A stretch of DNA of 64,000 nt from Circinella minor (GCA_016758965.1 JAEPRB010000026.1:124001-188000), one strand, 5' to 3'; counted from the first letter of the stretch, positions 23,130 through 36,395 are shown. Notes: generated by a model not told the origin, from the letters alone. Translations and numbers: made by a program.

Positions 23130-24413
23130 TTATTGTTTTTCACAATCAATCCAATTATTGGTATTATTATTACCATTGCTGTTATGACTATGATTATATA
23201 ATGTTCCAGCTGTCCATGAAGGTGGGGAATGTGGTGATTGAATCTTTTCATCAGGTAAAGGTGAATATGTAGCATTTACTGCTGTTGAACCACCCGCTGT
23301 TCCTGTACTAGTTGTCATGGTATTAAATTTGAATGTTGTCGGAGGTGGAGGATAAGAAGAATAAGGAGGATGAAGATAAGTTTCTTGGGATCCTGATCGA
23401 TAGTGAGGATAAAAGACAAATTCTGGTGGTTGTACTGCTGGTTGTTGCATTTGTAATGCACGATATCGATCATCGAATTCAATAACCAATACCTATGATA
23501 ATAGTATAAAGAATGATTTACATTTAATTATTATTAGTTATCATGGATGAATATATATATATCTTTTTTTTTGTTTTCGCTATGGAGATGAAAAAAAAAG
23601 AATAATATTTATTAATTACATAACGAGTTTTTCTACCAAAAAGTGTTGTAATATTTCTTCGACTACTACCTCTACCATCACCACTTATGCCAAAAATACT
23701 ATCTTCACAATCATATGGACGTTGAACATCTGATCCATATTTTGTTAAACGATAATTAACTCCACGAATATTTTCACTGGCATTAATTCGGCTACACAGT
23801 TCTACAATTCTGCGTTGAAACTAGTTTAGATGAAAATAGTAATTTTTTTTTTGTCAGTCAACATTATCTCGATGCATAAAAATAGTAGCTATTTTTATTT
23901 ATTGAAGTAAAAAAGATATAACAAAAATAGAGCTATATATATTATGTGGGGAAACATATACTTAATATCTTATTACTACACTGTTGCTAACTTACTATAT
24001 TATTTAAATGTCGATATCGCCAAATCCATAACATAGAACTTAATAACATGATACCAGGTAAAATCAAAAGGATATAAGAATTTTCTTTCAAAAGTAAGAA
24101 ATTCCAGAGAATGTACACTGTTCCTGCAACAATTACCCATAACGTTAAAAGTGTTGCTATCCAGATTCCTTTATGGCCAGGTGGAGGATCCTGTCGAACG
24201 GCTTCACAAAATAATTCCATGGCCGAATTAAAGTCATGGATTGACAGCTAATATAATAGCAAACATAATAGTAAATATATGTAAATATATGTATGTTTTT
24301 TTTATGGATACTTGTATTAGGGTGTGAAATAAATTATTTACATATCCTTGAAGATCAAAAGTGTATTGGTCATCGAATCGACGTCCGATTAATCCTAATC
24401 GAATTGTCTTCAT
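23130..24413 (-). CDS. Fungal two-pass membrane protein of unknown function
   Basis: Exons 24413-24342, 24247-23996, 23820-23620 and 23492-23130 give 295 residues with all junctions in phase 0. It starts MKTIRLGLIGRRFDDQYTFD. A polar stretch (IHDFNSAMELFCEAVRQ) precedes two hydrophobic segments (about residues 51-71, IWIATLLTLWVIVAGTVYIL, and 80-96, YILLILPGIMLLSSMLW). A conserved-looking cytosolic region with CSRINASENIRGVNYRL and a basic NITTLFGRKTRYV follows, then VLVIEFDDRYRALQ and a Pro/Tyr/Ser-rich tail. The compact exon core looks conserved, while the last about 90 residues are low complexity. I do not recognise the family. All-phase-0 introns support the model. Confidence 0.75.
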
Positions 24414-24763
24414 GATATAAAATAGGTTTGAATATGAAGAGAAAGAAGAGAGAAGTTTTAAGATATTAAATACAAGATGTATGTTACACGGATAACAATA
24501 AGATCAAAAGAATCAAATAATAATAATAAAATGAAAAAAGAAAATGAAAATGAAAAAAAAAAATTGTTAAGAAAGAATGCTGATATTATCCCCCCCCCCT
24601 AACTTTTTTTACAACCAAAAAAAAACTAACAGAACTTTTAACAATCACGCAACCCCCTTTTTTTCTGTTGTCATGGATTTCTTTAACAATTTATCATCCA
24701 AATATATTAATGGTTTAATAACTACATTTCTCATCCTTACTTATTTTATTGTTTCTACTTTTT
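24414..24763. other. Short intergenic region 3' of GH15 gene
   Basis: About 350 bases containing the promoter of the minus-strand membrane-protein gene and the GH15 3' UTR, with a C run at 24590-24598 and A-rich tracts. No gene seen. Confidence 0.4.
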
Positions 24764-27593
24764 TTAACTAGAATAGTTACCGAGTGTACGGTCCAAGTTA
24801 TACGCAGCTAATAAGAAAGAGCGTAGAAAAGAAAATGAATTAAAAGAAATTATAAATAAAACTGAAAAGAAAAACTATTAAAACAAAAGAAAAACTTACC
24901 ACTTATAAAAGCAAGATGACTAAAAGCTTGGGGAACATTACCAAGTAATTCACCAGATCGAGCTACTTCTTCTGAATAAATTCCCAGATGATTTGCATAT
25001 GACATCATTTCTTCAAACATTAAAACTGCTCTTTGCAAATATTTTCGATCATATTTTCCTGCGCGAGCCATAGCTTCCACCAACCAAAATGTACACATAG
25101 AGAAAGCACCTTCCAATCCACCTAATCCATCATCCGTTGTTAAGAAGTTATATCGAAATACTAAATTATTTGCTAATAATCCGCCTGAAAAAATAATAAT
25201 TAACAGTAATACAAATATTATTATTTGAAATTAGTAAAATAATTGCTTATAAAACACCAAAACATGCATACTATTTTACATGCGGATTCTTTATATTAAT
25301 TTTAAATGGTTTCCATCATTCTTAAAAAAAAACTAATTTATACAAGTGTCATTTACCTTTCTCGGGAGGAAGTAAAATTCTTTCAATAGTGGATAACATA
25401 CGTGGATCAACAGGTGAACTGAAAAATACAAGTGGCATAATTAAACAACTGGCGTCAACTGCATCTGGTGACTCGATACTTTGTGTAAACATTTTCAATT
25501 CAGGATTCCAACATTTGGTTTGAATTTCTTCATAAATTTCGTCACGCACTCGAATCCACTTTTCTCGATCAGGACAGGGGAACATTCGCTTTTCTGAAAG
25601 TCGAAGTGCACGATCAAGAGCCACCCATGACATAACTCTTGAATATGTAAAGTTTTGTTTCTTACCACGCACTTCCCTATATAAATTTTTAACAAGTATT
25701 TGTCATTTTTTTTCTTTACAAGATAAATTACATAGAATAATCAAGAGCAGGGAAAAGAAATAAAATTTACCAAATCGACATATCTGGTTGAGCATAATTA
25801 GCACATACATAATTCGCCAATTTCTTTACTGCACACCACATTTCATATGAAACTGGAGCTCCATACTTGTTATACAAGTATATAGAATCCATTAATTCTC
25901 CATAAACATCGAGCTGAAGATGATCATAAGCACCATTACCAATACGTACTGGTCTTGAACTACGATAACCATCCAAATGATTCAATTCGATTTCTTCCAA
26001 TTTCTTTTCACCGTGAATACTGTACATGATATTAAGAGATCCGTCCGGATTCTAATAATAAATTATTATATATATATAATATTCAATACTTAACTAAAAA
26101 GATGGAAGTAACAAAATAAAACAAACAAACATTTGTAATATATATAATTTAATTTACCAAATCCGCACATCGTTTTTCGACAAATTGCATAAACTTTGCT
26201 GCTTCTTCTGTGAAACCTAATCGAAGAAACGCATAAACTGTAAAAGCAGAATCACGAACCCAAAGAAAACGATAATCCCAATTACGAGCACCACCGATAG
26301 CTATCGTATTTATAAATAACAAAAAAAAAAAATATGAGCAACTAAAAAGCATACTAGTTTCGTTATTTTTTTTTCGGCTCTTAATTGTTGTAAGCAATTT
26401 ACCTTCTGGTATACCAAACGTGGGTGCAGCTACCACAGCTCCTGTCTTGTTTTTTTTTTTTAGTAATAACAAAAAGAATAAGAATTGCTTCTAATTAGCA
26501 ATAATAATAAATAGTAATGATTTTTATTTTATATTTTGCTTACCGGTTCATATGTGAGAAGCTTCAAAATCATTGCACTACGCATTACATGCTCGCGCCA
26601 CCTTCCTTTATATTTCATTTGACCAATCCATTTTAACCAATAATTTGATGTTTGTCTGAACAATGCCGCCATTAAACTAAGTGTCAAAGGAGGATCCATT
26701 ACAGAATGTATACCAGTGATAGTTGTTACTTTTGGCACCTCGCGGAAGATAAAGTAAACTTCTTGTCCTTCATACATTTCAAATTCGGCATAAACACCAG
26801 GACCCTTATGACCATGCGTTTCACATACTTCGCTGTCAATATGAAACTTTATATCTGGTAAAGGTTGATTGTCTCCCAATTTTATAAGATATCGTAAATC
26901 CATGGTTAAATTGTCTGATTTAAACTCGATACGTTTCTGGCATGTAATGAATTTTTCATCATCTTCTGGATAAAATTTCAAAGGTCTATCTCCTCCATGC
27001 GCATGTGCATCTGACTGGTGTTGTACGACAGGTATTAATTCGGTTGTGTGAGAACTCCTGGCATAATTGAACGCAGGATAACATTCCATTTTCAATTTGA
27101 CCGAACCACGTACAATTTGAACACGGCGAATAATCCATGGTAATAGAGGTTTGGATGAAAGACGTTGATTACGTTCAGGACGATGCATATAATCAATGAC
27201 TTGAGCTACACCTTCATCTGATAAAAATCGTGTGGCTAAAATATTACTCTTGGGCATGTATTGCTGTTTATTACTAACGTGAGATTCAGGTGCAATAGAG
27301 AAATGTCCACCTTTATCCTTGTCGAGGATTCTTGCAAAGATACTTGGACTATCGAATTCAGGATAACAACAGAAATCAATGGAACCATCTGTACCACATA
27401 ATGCAACAGTATGCAGATTACCAATAATTCCATAATTTTCAATAGGAAGATATCCTCGTGTACGCATATTGCAATGTATATTTTCCATATCTTTTTTCCA
27501 TTCTGCACCACCTTTGTCTTCTAGGCCTAAAGGTTGATCACGCGCATCAGCAGCATAATGTGGTATACCACCACTCCCTTCAATAGATGACAT
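24764..27593 (-). CDS. GH15-family glucan hydrolase, trehalase/glucoamylase type
   Basis: Seven exons: 27593-26544, 26445-26403, 26300-26158, 26051-25771, 25676-25357, 25184-24900 and 24807-24764, giving 721 residues. The N-terminal beta-domain ([21 protein letters not shown]...[20 protein letters not shown]) and (alpha/alpha)6 domain match the bacterial-type GH15 proteins that include mycobacterial trehalase, rather than the secreted fungal glucoamylases. Core motifs are [49 protein letters not shown] and QPDMSIWEVRG, whose E507 is the likely general acid. In [23 protein letters not shown]684 or E685 is the likely base. There is no signal peptide, so it is cytosolic. Trehalose or maltosyl-linked sugars are plausible substrates. 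The exon 2 acceptor follows an A-run with little pyrimidine tract but is required by the conserved [10 protein letters not shown] reading. Confidence 0.9.
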
Positions 27594-27761
27594 TATTTGA
27601 TGCAATAATTATTATTATTATTTTATTTTTGATGTTATAAAAAAAAAGTTATATATAGTGTTTTTTTTATTGTGTAAGTTCGGAGGGAGAGAGAGAGAGA
27701 AAGAGAGAGAAAAGGAAAGGAATGAAAAAAAAAAACTATTTATTTATTTATTTTATTTTAT

Positions 27762-29930
27762 TTATGCATCATTATCATACAAACACGGTAAAATTTTACC
27801 GTGACAATCACCAAAACCAATACGATAACCAGATTTACTATCTTTATAAGCAGTAAGATTTACTTCATCACCATCTTCAAGGAAAGTACGTTCTTGTTTT
27901 GATTCTTTAAAAATAACTTTTTCTGTTCCATTCCATGATAATTCTAATAATGATCCAAAATTCTCTTTTTCCTATTAAAAAAAACCCCCACATCCATTTA
28001 TTAATATATAAATTATTATATTTGCTATGTTGTAATTGATAACTTACAGGTCCAGAGAGGGTACCAGTTGCACACATATCACCAGGACGCATATTACATC
28101 CATTTACAGTATGATGGGCTAACTGCTGTGTAACAGACCAATACATATACTTGAGATTGGATAATGCGACTTTTTCAAACTTGGATGTTTGATTTGCTAT
28201 TTTATTTTATCTCGTTAGTGTTTTATTTATTGTTGGAATCATGTGTTGATTTGTTTGCCCAAGAAAAAAAAAATTTACTCACGTTTAATTTGAACTTCAA
28301 GATCAATATCATAAGCGGATTTTTTATTTTCTTGAAGGTATTTTAATGGAGCTGGTTCAGTTTGAGAAGGACCATCTACCATGAATTCTTCCAATGCATC
28401 TAATGTTACAATCCAAGGAGAAACTGTTGTACCAAAGTTTTTGCCAAGGAAGGGACCTATAATATTTTATTTTTTTTACTGTTAAAACTATTTTGTTCAA
28501 GATCGTTTGCTTCTCCGTCAAAACTAACCACTTTTTTTTTTTTAATACGTACCAAGTGGAACATATTCCCATGCTTGAATATCTCGTGCTATAATTTAAT
28601 AAAAATATGAATTGAAAATTCTATATAACACAATAATAACAACAACAATGAAAAAATAGCTTACCACTCCAGTCATTAACAAGAACCAAACCGAAAATAT
28701 GATCTTTAGCATCAGCAATATCAATACGTTCACCCAAAGTGTTACCTTTACCTACAAACCATCCCTAGAAAAAATAAAAATATTTAATATTTCTTTTTTT
28801 TTTTTTCAAAAAACAAAAAAAAAAAAAAAAAAAGAACGTTATTCTTACCACTTCAAGTTCAATATCTAACTTTGCAGATGGTGCAAAAAATGGACTAGTT
28901 TTGTTTTGAGGAGTAATACGCTGTCCAGCAGGTCGACGAATATCAGTTCCTGATACTACAAGTGATGAAGCACGTCCATGATATCCAACAGGAATATGAA
29001 GCCTACAGATTACATTTTAATTATTAAGGTGTTTCATGTTCATCTTTTGTATACCTTTTTTTTTTTAATTCCCACACAAATTGTCTTTCTCACACAACAA
29101 CAACACCATCAAAAAGAAACAAACCATTACCAGTTAGGTTGTAACGCGTTATCCTTGCCTCGGAACATGATACCAACATTTGTTGCATGTTCGCGCGAAC
29201 AATAGAAATCAGTATAATCACTATTATTAAAATTTTCATGATTAGTTAATAACCACCACAAATATTTCTTTTTTTTTTGGCCTTAACCCATATAGAAATA
29301 AATAAACTTACCCGATTTGTGCAGGAAGATGCATAGTAACATCTGCTTGTTTTACTAATGCACGACCTTGAAGTTCGCTATTATCTCTTAATGTGGGTTC
29401 ATTTTCAGACAACAATTTTTGAATTGCCAATCGAGTTGCACGCCATACAGGTTTACCCAAACCCATAAATTCATTTAAAGCAGGCTTTTTATTATTACAA
29501 AGAAAACATATTATTAAAAAAAAGAATGACCACAATCATAAATGTTATATTCATCATTATCCAACCATTCATCCTTCTGCTATTGTTGTTCCTTTTTTTT
29601 GTACCTTATCAAACACGGCCACAGGATCATTTAATCCTTCAATACCATTCAAAAGACCAGCTTTAGCAATAACTGCAAGATCAAGAACTTGTTCACCAAT
29701 GGCAACACCAACACGAGGTGTCTATAGATAATAACAATATAAAATTTTATTATCATCAATAAAAAAAAGAGGAATTATCCTGTTATGTTCTAAGCTTTTT
29801 ATAAATAGTTTTTTTGTAAATGATTACTTACAGTTTGTTGCGCAGTAGAAAATACACCAAAAGGAATGTTTTGAATAGGAAAATGAGAATCCTTAGCAAC
29901 GGGAATAAAACTTTGAACTACAGTTGACAT
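27762..29930 (-). CDS. FAH: Fumarylacetoacetase, last step of tyrosine/phenylalanine breakdown
   Basis: Ten exons (29930-29832, 29721-29605, 29484-29312, 29220-29131, 29002-28849, 28764-28665, 28588-28553, 28456-28283, 28196-28048, 27971-27762) give 433 residues. The enzyme hydrolyses 4-fumarylacetoacetate to fumarate and acetoacetate in the cytosol. Metal and catalytic residues align with mouse FAH: D134 in [16 protein letters not shown], His141 in the same motif, E208 and E210 in KLDIELEV, and D242 in [20 protein letters not shown]. Also typical are [25 protein letters not shown] and [19 protein letters not shown]. Length is normal (human 419). All key residues are intact. No homogentisate-pathway neighbour is present in this window. 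Confidence 0.96.
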
Positions 29931-31689
29931 AGTTATTATTATTTGTATTTGAAAATAGGGAATAAAATGAAAAGAAACGGAAAGAAGAAAGAAAAAGAGA
30001 CTGGTTTTTTTTTTGTATGTTCGCGATTCAAATATACTAATTCCTTCGAAGCGAACGTGGGAAAATTAATGTTTCCCACGCTTTCATTCATATTTTTATG
30101 TTTTTCTACAGTAAACCGGAATGAAGTTTTAGTTTATCATCTCATCTATAAATCATTTTTATTTATCATGGAAAATATTTCTTTTTGGCTCCAACTGTTT
30201 TTTTTTATCACTTTTACATCAGCTAAAAAGAAATATTTTTTGAAATAAATCCAACCCCAATCTTATATTTATTTTTTATTGATCAATCGATTTCTTTCTC
30301 TGTAATTTTCTTTTTCCTTTTTTCTCCTTTCGTTCCATTAACGTATGATAATATGCTTGGAGATATAAGAGAAAATGGGTCTGAACGAAAACTTTTTTTT
30401 TATTATTTTTAAACAAGTATAAGCAAGTACTACAGGCTGTATTGTCAAATGAATGTCACATCGTGTGCTTGTATAATATCATTAAGACAACATAATCCGG
30501 TCATCTACCGTTTTTATTTTATTTTCCCGAGTTCAGTACACCCTACCATGAATATACATTTGATCTTACAGCAAAATACAATGTTACATAACTTGGAATT
30601 GCGCAATTCTTTGATCGTCTATATAAAAGTGTTTCTGATATTCGATCCATATGTCGAAAGCGATATAATAAAATACATTTACTTGATTGAGAAAAAAAAA
30701 TACCTGCTCTATGAAATCAAGTAGAATCGGATATGGTTTATATATATAAATAACCATAACAATTATATCTTAGTGACAGGTTAACGTTTTTCAAATATTA
30801 TTATTTTTTTCATCTCATGGTGGTATAGTAAATTGAGTTTTGATATTTAATCCAAATCGATTATTAGTATCTTTTATCTTTATTATGAAATAAAAAGATT
30901 TCACATAGTGCAAATTAGTTGGACATTGGTAAATCGTCCCACTAATGATACTCTTATAGTTCTTATAAGAAAAATTGATTTCATCAATTTACAACCCCCC
31001 CTCCCTCTCACACACCCCAAGTCGACCATAATTATAATTTTTTTTGTAATCAACATCAATATTTTTTAAATAATGAAGGAGTATGACGTTCTTTACATTT
31101 ATGTATATCTCTTCTGAACCAAGTAATTTAAAAGCAAGTGATCGGAATCCACAATTTCAATCAGCAGCTGGATTTTTTACTTTTTCAACAGCAAAAGGAG
31201 GGATTAAATCAGTTACTAGATTTAAACTGGGGAACAATACGAAGCTTAATGGATGGAGTGGGAGATACTGGTTTGTTGGTTGTGTATTATCAAGAGTATC
31301 ATATTTTCCTTACTTGGAGGTTTAGGAGATATCTATCTTGGATCTAAATATCTAAATCTAATTGAAGATCGAGAACACACTTTAACTTAGTCAAAATCAA
31401 GAGTACTAGTTTGGTAGTGATGAGTCAGATTACCAGTGGAATATAGAAGAACTTCCACTAGTTTCCTTTATTAGATTCCCAAGTCCCCAAACCAGAAGCC
31501 AAGTAATAGGTAATACTCTTTCTACTTCTCAAGTTCCCATTGCTGTTGGTGAGATTCCGCAGTTAAACATTTCTGCTATAATACCACTGAGATGAATAAA
31601 ACCTTTGAGTAGTTTTTAGTGGCATAATCATTGGTTGAACAACCAGCCTGATGAGCCATACTGCATAAATCACAACCATGCCCAGTTGA
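29931..31689. other. Intergenic region with no recognisable gene
   Basis: FAH promoter (to about 30,300) and then A/T-rich DNA. Two overlapping plus-strand frames near 31083-31347 (one containing WGTIRSLMDGVGDTGLLVVY) look more protein-like than average but are short, out of phase with each other, and match no family I know. They could be debris of a mobile element, as a transposase relic follows. Confidence 0.35.
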
Positions 31690-32881
31690 ACGATTACCAC
31701 ATGTTTCCGAGATATTACGCTTTAGTTGCCCTAACCGTTTTTTATAATCGGAAGGGGGGGATGAGGATTGACATCAAAAGATTCTGTCATGCTGCTGTTT
31801 CCATGCTAAATTATATTTTACATAAAAAAATACTGTACTAATAACGCATATGTATTTGCATAATATTTTTTTTTGAGTCAGGAAAGATGATATTCAATGC
31901 TCGCATCAAAGCACTTTCATTATCAGTAACAAATGTTTGAGGAAATATAGTTTGGTGGGATGGTCAGACTATACCACAAAGTTGAGTAGCTACCCACTCA
32001 TTACTTTCATTTGTTTCTTGTTATTCCCATCCACTAGTGATACAAAATGTTTTTAAGCTGGGATAGCCAATATTTCCAGTACCCAGAACGTTGACAAAAG
32101 GTAGACGATGTCTATTTGTTTTTTATGTGGCATCCATTACAATTACTTTAGAGAACTTGCGTAGCAGACTGATGAGCAAAAAAGAAAGTAAAAACCGCTT
32201 GTCTCCTTCCCACTTGACCTTATACCCTTTCATTTGAAAGTCACTGATCAACTTAAACATAGTGTGATCCGAATCATTGTTGAATATTGTCTGGTGTAAA
32301 TTTGTAATGTCTTTAGGATCAACAATTTTACTTATAGCGGCAAGGGAAGACACAATAGAACCATTTGTTGCGTTCATATTAAAAACGATCTTTTCATTAT
32401 CATCATCATCACCTAGTCTGTACAGCATCGGGTATGTTGATAACTCTTATACAAATTCATAGCTATTCTCTATACGATAAAATGATACAGCGTACCATTG
32501 TCGACTTTGGACGAATAACAATTAAGAACTTGCATTCAATACGTTGGGAAAATGTTTGAGATTGCTTGTTGTTATTTTTTGAATCAGTGGCATCGATTAT
32601 CTCGCCTTTATCACTGGCAACAATTGATTTTGAGTCCTGACTATCTTGGTGCTCCTTTTCATTATCATGGACTTCTTTTTTGACAGGCTGACCAAAATGC
32701 TTACAAACAAGTTGCATCTTTCTTCTTTTTTTTTCCCTGTAAGAGTACTTCTGACCATGTACATGGAGATCCCTTTCTTTTTACCCCATTTAAAATAGGC
32801 ATTACAAGTAGCAGATATTATGATCATTCCAGATTTGATTGAGTCTTTCCAGGATTTGGTTTTTTGAATCAGACATTGCAA
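31690..32881 (-). mobile_element. Dead MULE-type transposase with FAR1-like N-terminus
   Basis: Reading from 32,881 downward: a FAR1-like Cys/His domain split between two frames (one carrying YFKWGKKKGISMYMVRS, the next CKHFGQPVKKEV), a linker, then MULE transposase words KVIVMDAT (32,123-32,150), RLPFVNVLGTGNIGYPSLK and VTDNESALMRALNIIF (about 31,895-31,945). In-frame stops and at least two frame changes make it non-functional. No terminal inverted repeats were found. The family call rests on the DAT...G-Y-P...TDNE-x-ALM pattern. Confidence 0.7.
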
Positions 32882-33302
32882 TGAGTTAATAATAAAAAAA
32901 GTAGAAGCTCACTAAATAGATATAAAGATGATTTTTCTTTAGTGATACGCGCTTCGTATTCCTTTTTATTATTATTATTATTATTATTCGTGTAGCTTCA
33001 GTACTATTATTATATTTTTTTAATGTATCTAAAGATTATAAAGAAAATTACACGAATGGTCTTATATATGAGATTTTACCAGTATTTAGTTGACAAGTAT
33101 GTTATGTTATTTTCATTAAACATTTTGTATTCTTTTCAACACAAAACTGCATAGATGATATATTTATCCCAAATATGCTATTAGTCCGACTCGGACAAGA
33201 GATGGGAAGTGTGCAAATAGCACCCGCTTGAAATTTTACGTTACAAGCCTTTTCTTTAATAATACGCGCTTTCTACAGTTTAAAAAAAAAGAGAGATCTA
33301 AA
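32882..33302. other. Intergenic between transposase relic and U1A-like gene
   Basis: A/T-rich, with an ATT trinucleotide repeat near 32968-32988. It includes the promoter of the RNA-binding protein gene. No gene seen. Confidence 0.4.
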
Positions 33303-34623
33303 ATGTCACAACCACCACGTCCTCCACCACCATTTGCAACAGGTCCTCCACCACCTCCTGGTGGACCATTACCTCCTAATGCATCTATGGGTCCACCTCC
33401 ACAAGGTCATCTTGCAAGACCACCATTTGGAATGGCACCACCTCCAGGCGCACCTTTACCACCATTTGGTGCACCTCCACCTGGAATGATTCCACCACCT
33501 CAACCAGCAATGATGGGTGGCATTCCATTATCAAAACAAACACTTAATACTAAACCTAGTCGAACTGTTTATGTCAGTAACCTTAATGAAAAAGTTAAAT
33601 TACCAGGTAAAAAAATAATAATAATAATAATAATTACTATTTTATTTTTTTGGATCTATAATAGATCTTTTTTTTAAAAATCATGTACATAATGTTTTAA
33701 AAAAAGATGTACATGCAATACAAGTAAAATAACATATATTTATGTGTGTGTGTATCTATTTTTTTTATAGTATTAAAAACTACATTAAAAACTATGTTTA
33801 GTCAATTTGGTGAAGTTCTTGATGTAGTTGCATATTCTAATATTCGTATGCGAGGTCAAGCATTTGTTGCTTATGCAGATGAAGAAAATGCAGCAAAAGC
33901 TATTAAAGAATTACAACATTTTACATTATATAATAAGCCAATGGTAATATATTATTAAACATAATTAATCTTTTTTTTTTATTATAATCAAATAACTAAA
34001 TAATTTTCTTTTAGGTTGTACAATATGCACGTAACAAATCAGATGTACATGCTAAACGAGATGGTGACTTTGATGATCATTTTGCAGACCGACTTAAGAG
34101 AAAAGGTAAATATTAGATTATATTGGGAATATAACAAAAGATAGAAACAGAAAATATTTATATTTATATTTATATTTATATTATTATAGAGGCACGAAAA
34201 TCAATGCCACTTCCTGGAGCAAACAAAAAAGTGTTACCTCCTCCTCAAGGTAAAAAAAAAAATATTTATTTTGTTGATAATATATATAAGTGATTAATGT
34301 TATACTAATGACATTTGGATCATTTTTAAATAGTTGGTATACCACGACCTGCAGGACCTATTCCACAAATTCCAGACGAATTTTTACCACCCAACAATAT
34401 TCTCTTTTTGCAAAATTTGCCAGAAACTATTTCACAAGAACAAATCGAAGAATTATTCAAAGCTTATCCTGGTTTTAAGGAAGTTCGTATGATTCCAACC
34501 AAGAAAAGTATTGCTTTTGTTGAATATGAAACTGATATACAATCAACTGCTGCTAAAAATGGTTTGGCAAATTATACATTTGGACCTGATCATCCTATTC
34601 GCATTACATTCGCTAGAAAGTAA
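33303..34623 (+). CDS. U1A/U2B''-like snRNP RNA-binding protein, two RRMs
   Basis: Exons 33303-33606, 33771-33943, 34015-34105, 34190-34249 and 34334-34623 give 305 residues. It is expected to bind stem-loops of U1 and/or U2 snRNA in the spliceosome. RRM1 (about residues 86-165) has RNP2 VYVSNL followed by NEKVK as in U1A, and RNP1 RMRGQAFVAY; FSQFGEVLDVV and LYNKPMVVQYARNKSD are also characteristic. RRM2 (about 225-305) has ILFLQNLPETISQEQIEELF and SIAFVEYE and ends FARK as in human U1A. Unusual is an N-terminal extension of about 75 residues that is almost entirely Pro/Gly/Ala (PPPP runs), which could bind WW/GYF-domain splicing partners. One gene for a combined U1A/U2B'' (SNF-like) function is common outside vertebrates. 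Confidence 0.92.
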
Positions 34624-35314
34624 TATATATTGCTGTGTTGTTATGTGTTAAAAAAAACAAAAGCAAAATTCTCACTCTTCTTCTCCTTCCTTATCATCAT
34701 CTCTATTTTTTATTATTTCTTGTTGATAGCCTTTTTTTAAAAAAAAGAAATCGTATGAACATTGCACTTTTAGTTCAGTGTAATATATTAAATAAAAATT
34801 TCATTAATCAAAAGTCAAAATTTCAGTTTGATAAAATTATTTTATTAAGTGACAATCATGAATGATGTTTATATTGGGAGGGTGGGAATGATAACGTTTG
34901 CCGGGTTATTTTTTTTTCTCTTGAAACAATTAGTGCACTGTACATGTGGTTTGTATGCTGTATACGTGGTGTTTGTGTTTTTTTTTCTTTACTCCCCAAC
35001 TGGCGCTCAAACACTTAAGCGAATAAAAAGGTAATAATCTATAAATATTATATAAACCGGAAGTCTTACTCATAGATAAACCTCTTTTGGAGATTCATAT
35101 AAAAAGAAAACATGATCTTTGATAAGCGTTTCTATTATCTTTACTATTATTCATGTGATAGCAAGAAATACATTCCATCCATGTTATAGATATTGAACCA
35201 CCATTTTGATGAACATTCTTTCTTGTCTCTGTGTGAGTATTTGATATATATGCATTATTGCTATAAAAAAAAGTATAAGAATATGGTTCAATAATAAGTA
35301 CAATAGCATATACT

Positions 35315-35362
35315 ATTGGCGATATTTACAGTAAGCATATTGGCGATATTTACAGTAAGCAT
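35315..35362. repeat. Perfect 24-bp tandem duplication
   Basis: The 24-base unit starting ATTGGCGATATTT and ending GTAAGCAT occurs twice in direct tandem (35315-35338 and 35339-35362). A partial, diverged third unit (ATATCGTCGAT) follows. Probably replication slippage. Confidence 0.85.
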
Positions 35363-36253
35363 ATCGTCGATAAAAAGAACCTAATAATAAAAAAAGAAAA
35401 AACCACAAGAGCACATGTGCTTAAAAGATAGATTTTGTGTGGTTGGAGAGAGATATCGCTTATTTGAATTTCCTTTTCCAACCTGGAAGGCGTCTGAGAA
35501 CTACAAATGAGAGAAGAAAATAAACATATAAACAAACCTTGTAAAAAAAAAAAAGAATATGTAAACATGATCGGAAAGAAAAAAGGTGGCACCAACCTCA
35601 TGAGTAAAATCTTAAATAATGAAATCACTATATAATAATGATATGGATTTACTATTTTGATACACGAATCTTAGTATTTGCTTATTAATTTGTCGTACAG
35701 TAAGTGGAGACAGACGACGACAACAACAAACATCGGGCATGGAAGAAAGAAGGCGCAATAAATAACAATAGTTTGTATAAAAAATTGATTTTTATCAACA
35801 AGTAGAAAATGATAAGACCACAAAAATGAATAAAGAAAAAACTGCTTATAATCGTTTCTTATAATCAATAATATAATAGTTCTCGTATTTTTTGAGAGTG
35901 CCAACTACTCTTATAGTAGTTAAGCTTTATTATAACTAACTATTTAATGATTTAGCAAGACTCTTCGTACCCCAATAACATTCTTTTTCTTTTAATAAAA
36001 AAAGTATGTATCACATTTCATGGCGATCTTTACTTATATACCATCTTTATCAATGTTGGCGGACGGACCATAATTTATTCGGGCCATACACTTTATGTGG
36101 TTAACCCATTTAGCGACCCACGAGTGTTTGTCATCAGCTGATTTAATGTTTGTTTATTGTTTGTGGGGTCGTTCAAGTTTTGACGAAATGGCGTTAAGGA
36201 AAAAAAACAAAAAACGTGGGTATACAACTTTTCACACTTTAATAGTCAATTGT

Positions 36254-36264
36254 TATATAAAAAG
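36254..36264 (+). promoter_or_regulatory. TATA box upstream of the orphan gene
   Basis: TATATAAAAAG about 140 bases before the ATG at 36396, followed by a pyrimidine-rich leader. The position suits a core promoter and supports the orphan frame being expressed. Confidence 0.4.
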
Positions 36265-36395
36265 GGTGTACATGGATTGCTTATCCTTTTTTTCTCTCTT
36301 ATTTTTGCTGTATAACTGTTTTTTTCCGTCCTTTTTTTAAAAAAAAACATATTTTGATTTAGCAACCTTTTATATACATTACAATCACCATCATC

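Larger units (their letters stand above)
34624..36395. other. Intergenic between U1A-like gene and orphan gene
   Basis: About 1.8 kb, A/T-rich. It holds a perfect 24-bp tandem duplication (35315-35362) and a TATA box at 36254. No protein or RNA gene was recognised; stray frames have no domain features. Confidence 0.4.

Noticed and set aside
27236..27511. Minus-strand 91-residue frame
   Set aside because: Out-of-frame shadow inside GH15 exon 1.
31083..31347. Two overlapping plus-strand frames that look slightly protein-like
   Set aside because: They occupy different frames, have no recognisable family and no supporting exons; probably repeat debris.
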